Position numbers and translations under genes: made by a program | NCBI GenBank assembly: GCA_000320545.1 | Contig: ADNK01000633.1 | Span: 1 to 27,257, forward strand | Direction of reading: 5' to 3' | From: Bigelowiella natans CCMP2755 | Lineage: Eukaryota; Cercozoa; Chlorarachniophyceae | DNA length: 27,257 nt | Shown here: one piece after another, positions 24,102 through 27,257 of the stretch | Position numbering within the stretch: position 1 is the first letter of the stretch | How the letters are laid out: every line of letters begins with the position of its first letter | Notes under the pieces: generated by a model | The model's database searches: none | The model's input: only the letters and a program-made list of their open reading frames with translations | What the model was told of the DNA's origin: nothing

Positions 24102-25251
24102 TATACATGCACACACACGTATGCTTGCACTTCGTGTGTAAATGCGTGTTTGACAACGCAGGTGCCCCTTCTTCTTCGTGCAGGAGAGGCCACCGGCGTG
24201 AAGATCGCCTTCCATATCGAGCCATATAAAGGCCGAGATGCCTCCTCTGTGGCAAGCGACATTCGATATATAGTTGACATGTACGGAGGCTCACCAGCGT
24301 TTTATCGATCTGCTACGCACGGAGACAGACCCGTTGTGTACGTGTACGATTCCTACCACACCCCCGCGCACGAGTGGGCGCGTGTCTTGTCCCCCAGCGG
24401 GATTGACACGATTCGGGGGGGGCGGTACGATGCGGTGGTGCTTGCACTGTGGGTGCGGGGAGAGCAGCCACAGTCGAACAGCGGCATTGAGGATTTTTTC
24501 GTCGCATCTCACTTTGATGGAGCGTATACCTACTTCGCCGGTGAGGCAGTAAGTAGGTTCAGGAAGAATATCACCGATGATGACGTTTGAAACACTCTCC
24601 CCATTCTCCATCACCGTTTCTTGAATCATCCCCATTATCACAATAATCATCATCATCATCATCAACAACAACAACAACAACGGTAGTTATCAATGATCAG
24701 GTTCTCGTTTTGCATGGGCCTCCAACCCAGGAAATTGGAGAGCTCTGCGTGAGACAACGCAACGGAGAAACCTTCTTTTCTGCCCTTCTGTTGGCCCAGG
24801 CTACATCGACACGAGGGTGCGGCCCTGGAATGGCGGCAATACTATCAGTCGCAGGGGGGGGCAGCACTACGATCAGGTATTTGGAAGCGCGCTCGCAGCG
24901 AGCCCTGACTTTATCTCGGTCACGTCCTTTAACGAGTGGCACGAGGGCACCCAGATTGAGCCCGCAACATGTATCGATGACATCGACGACTCTGTAGCAG
25001 TAGCAGCAGCGGCAGCGGCGGACGATGCCATGGATAAAGCCACCGCTGATAACAATCAAGGAGTAAGGAGGAGAAGCAGCAGCAGCCAAACGCCTTATTC
25101 GCCACAGCAGCAGCACTCCAGGTGGAGCGCCTTGTTGCCCAAATATCAGGACTACGGGCAGCTCTCACCACATTACTATCTAGATAGAACGAGGCATTGG
25201 GCCAGGCGTTTCGAGGGTGATGATCGCGCTGCTACATTGCCTTCGTATTAG
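22838..25251 (+). CDS. GH99 endo-alpha-1,2-mannosidase (MANEA-like)
   Basis: Six exons: 22838-23011, 23229-23302, 23460-23639, 23894-23954, 24162-24540 and 24701-25251. All are phase-compatible and give 472 aa from the ATG at 22838. Landmarks in order: HVFYYPWYGTPSVDG, WQHWNHEIM, EIGANFYPILGPYSS, SWYPPG, IAFHIEPYKGRD, YVYDSY, DGAYTYF, SVGPGYIDTRVRPWN and SFNEWHEGTQIE. The catalytic glutamate pair of the family (E-W-H-E) is intact at about 368 and 371. Role in the family: cleaves the glucosylated mannose from N-glycans in the Golgi, an ER-glucosidase-independent trimming route. A 50-residue Ala/Ser/Gln-rich insert follows the motif, before a conserved-looking C-terminus. No signal anchor is present from this ATG; an upstream exon near 22542-22589 may supply one. 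GT31 lies divergently upstream. Identity is confident; the N-terminus is not. Confidence 0.9.
23395..23424. repeat. (GT)n microsatellite in GH99 intron
   Basis: About 15 GT units, 35 bases before the acceptor of the exon starting at 23460. Confidence 0.9.
23705..23749. repeat. (GA)n microsatellite in GH99 intron
   Basis: About 20 GA units following a G-run, in the intron 23640-23893. Confidence 0.9.
24036..24098. repeat. (CT)n(TA)n compound microsatellite in GH99 intron
   Basis: CT tract 24036-24066 abuts a TA tract to 24098, in the intron 23955-24161. Confidence 0.9.
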
Positions 25252-26347
25252 TGCTTTTTATTGTATGGCTATTACGAACGTAGGAGACATAGCTGCATAG
25301 CTGCATGGTTGGCGTGTGTATGCGCATGCTATATGAGTGCTTGGACTACGTACGCACTGAACGTACGTACGCGCATTTGCGAATAATAATGATTATAATG
25401 GCCTATATCTGGAATCAAGTCGCCACGCACAATGACATGTGTAAACGGAATGGATCGATCTATCATCAGCAGACCATATGGCAATTATAATTGAGGTTTG
25501 CAGCCTGCAGACGCGCTTAAATGCTATAATGCGTATCGTGAACACATAATCATTGCACTGACCATGCTCATTGCACCATGCATGCATGTATGCAGCTAGC
25601 TAGCTACAGTGGTAGGCGTTGTATAATTGCATTGCCAGCAGTAGATTATAAGCACCAAATAAAGCTGTGCTATATATTTTGTGCCCCAACAATTGATACT
25701 CTATATGTTTACGCCATGCACATCTATTTGTTGCGCTGATGCTACTGCGGCGCCTGTCTTACACACACGTACCTGCTCTACATAACATTGTACTGCACAC
25801 TACACGGCAGCATGCCACATACTTCTAAATGTTGACTCGTAAGTCATTGATTTATGAGAGTAAGAGACACGAGAGGATCTCCAATATACGAAGTACATGG
25901 GGTCCCTCTCTGCATGTCTCTAACAAGAACAGCGGGACTAATCGCATCAAAAGTTTCACTACGCTATACAGACTGTATATGCTGCGGGTATCATCCTGTC
26001 TCAGCGAGGGGTTTTTATGTTGTCTTGGCATATAATCCGATAAGATCGTGCGTAGATGAATTCTGTCTCTTCCTGTCTGTCTTATTACGCCGTGATGCTG
26101 CTACTTTCCTTTATTGTTGGTGGCGTCATCACGCCAGGAGCCTGTCAACCGCATCCAACCACCCTGACCTTTGTTTTGACTAGGACTTGGATTTTTTCTT
26201 GAGCGGTGGGAACTTTATCAGCATCTCTGGGCCGTACGAAAACCCTGATGCGACGAAGGCGAATTATATTGAATCAAGACTCTGATTGGCGTTCAGCGAC
26301 AACTGACGGCAAACGCAGCCATGGAGAGTGTTAAGAGGGTTAAAAGA
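25252..26347. other. Palindrome-rich convergent intergenic region
   Basis: Between the 3' ends of GH99 (plus) and the C92-like gene (minus). The proximal part is rich in GTACGTAC (25346-25370), TGCGCATGC (25320-25329), CATGCATGCATG and AGCTAGCTAGCTA (25577-25606). From 25850 onward it is ordinary sequence with frames of no clear content (for example 25854-26183 plus). One coding-like patch at 26184-26284 (plus, ending NPDATKANYIESRL) could not be tied to a gene. Confidence 0.5.
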
Positions 26348-27214
26348 TCACATCATACCGTTTGTCAATACAAGCTTTTCGCAAGGGGAGAAATGGGCTG
26401 GCGTGTATTCAGTGGACGCACAGTCTTTCCGCAACAAGTTAAGATGCTTTAGAGCCTTGGCCACCTAAGGATAGGAAAGAGACCTTGTTGATGACGATGT
26501 TGTTGATGATGATGATTATGATGATGATACTAAAGATGATGACTATGACGACGACGACGACGACGACGTTGACGAACAAGCAGGGTGAGGTGGGTGTGAT
26601 TACCAATTCTGAGCAGAAGTAGGTTCTATCTTTGTCATCAAACGACATGGTGGACATCCGCCTTTTATAGTAGCGGTAGGTAGGTAGGTAGGTAGGTAGT
26701 AGTGGAGAAGAGGAAATATGTGATGTTTGGTTCATCAGACAGATAGAAAACACACCAATGCAGTAAACATATGTGTATTGTAAATATATACAAAATATAT
26801 ACATATTACACGCAAAATCTTAAAAAAAATACATATGTATTTAGAACTATGGGCGTGCATGCATACGAGTTAAGGTGCTCCTCCTCCTCCTCCTGGTTGC
26901 TCGTTACTACCTCATAAGCTTTCCTGCTGTCAGTCCATACTTCTTGCCTTCCACGCCCTTTGTAGTATCATTTCCGATGTTAGACATATTTGGCGCAGCA
27001 GCAGAACAAGCAGAGCGACGAGAGAACGATGAGAAGGAGGAGGAGGAGGAGTAGGAGGAGGAGGAGAATTTAGAGAAATCTCAACTAAAATGTGAAAACA
27101 TCAACAACACGCGACCGCACACGTACTCGACAAAAACGGCGAAATTGCTTGAGTGCATTAGCATCTAGGGCAGGCTCCAGTCTTCGCACAACTAGCCCAG
27201 TATACTGCTGAAAC
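26348..27214 (-). CDS. Permuted papain-like cysteine hydrolase (peptidase C92/YiiX-like), C-terminal part
   Basis: Four minus-strand exons, 27214-27127, 26957-26911, 26661-26604 and 26464-26348 (stop 26350-26348), are phase-compatible. The first begins mid-codon, so the 5' end lies beyond the right edge. About 103 residues are visible: QYTGLVVRRLEPALDANAL, KQFRRFC joined to GVEGKKYGLTAGKLMR, then MSFDDKDRTYFCSEL joined to VAKALKHLNLL, and EYTPAHFSPCEKL near the end. The YFCSELVA motif followed by a helix and an S-x-YTP-x-F element is typical of the C92/YiiX permuted NlpC/P60-papain group. There the nucleophilic Cys lies in this motif and the His lies N-terminally (outside this window). Known members cleave or bind lipid-linked or amide substrates; the substrate here is unknown. 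The 26957 exon start is the least certain boundary. Confidence 0.75.
26676..26699. repeat. (GGTA)n tetranucleotide repeat
   Basis: Six GGTA units in the intron just upstream (gene sense) of the C92-like exon at 26661. Confidence 0.85.
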
Positions 27215-27257
27215 CTGTATATATGATGATGTCAGTACGAGCGTCTCCCTCTCTCTC

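Noticed and set aside
24313-25171. Several minus-strand frames of 60-139 aa
   Set aside because: Shadows of the GH99 exons, which match the family throughout.
26310-26466. Plus-strand coding-like frames (MESVKRVKRS... and ...VLRGLKDHIIPF...)
   Set aside because: They are antisense to the last C92-like exon, whose reading is supported by family motif and splice phase.

Overview
This is nuclear DNA from a microbial eukaryote. Genes are split by short GT-AG introns (mostly 70-350 bases). There is no operon structure, and microsatellites are abundant, especially inside introns of the right half. Reading the exons by family motif gives about nine protein genes in 27 kb. A DUF92/TMEM19 (VTE6-type) gene and a single-chain LCB2-LCB1 serine palmitoyltransferase (SPT), a fusion otherwise known to me from the haptophyte Emiliania huxleyi and its coccolithoviruses, make an alga of the haptophyte/stramenopile kind plausible. 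The taxon cannot be fixed from the window. All exon models are manual: splice phases were checked for agreement, but there is no transcript evidence.

Left part (1-6.2 kb): the 3'-truncated DUF92 membrane protein gene (minus), head-to-head with a 110-aa CCCH zinc-finger gene (plus); then a five-exon plus-strand gene (2696-4319) whose C-terminal half carries a methyltransferase-like Pro-Cys-Cys segment; then an unresolved coding-like stretch near 5.7-6.15 kb.

Centre (7.7-14.5 kb): the highlight is an eight-exon minus-strand gene (12411-7685, about 1369 aa). It encodes LCB2, then LCB1, then a polytopic C-terminal domain. By fold signature that domain is a sphingosine-1-phosphate-phosphatase (PAP2/SGPP) relative with its catalytic residues replaced. 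One chain would thus join the committed step of sphingolipid synthesis to a pseudo-enzyme of the turnover branch. Upstream lie helically phased CTTCTTT repeats, a perfect 12-bp hairpin and a divergently transcribed basic orphan gene (13705-14535).

Right part (15.6-27.3 kb): a minus-strand sushi/CCP-domain gene, then a minus-strand type II membrane GT31 (core-1-synthase-like) gene in which the metal-binding DDD is apparently HLS, then a head-to-head plus-strand GH99 endo-alpha-mannosidase gene with both catalytic glutamates, then the 3' part of a minus-strand permuted-papain (C92/YiiX-like) hydrolase gene. GT31, GH99 and possibly the sushi protein form a Golgi/secretory glycan neighbourhood. 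All three convergent intergenic regions (about 6.15-7.7, 14.5-15.7 and 25.3-26.3 kb) share an unusual richness in short palindromes such as CTAGCTAG, TGCATGCA and GTACGTAC. I saw no rRNA, convincing tRNA, intact transposon or CRISPR array.
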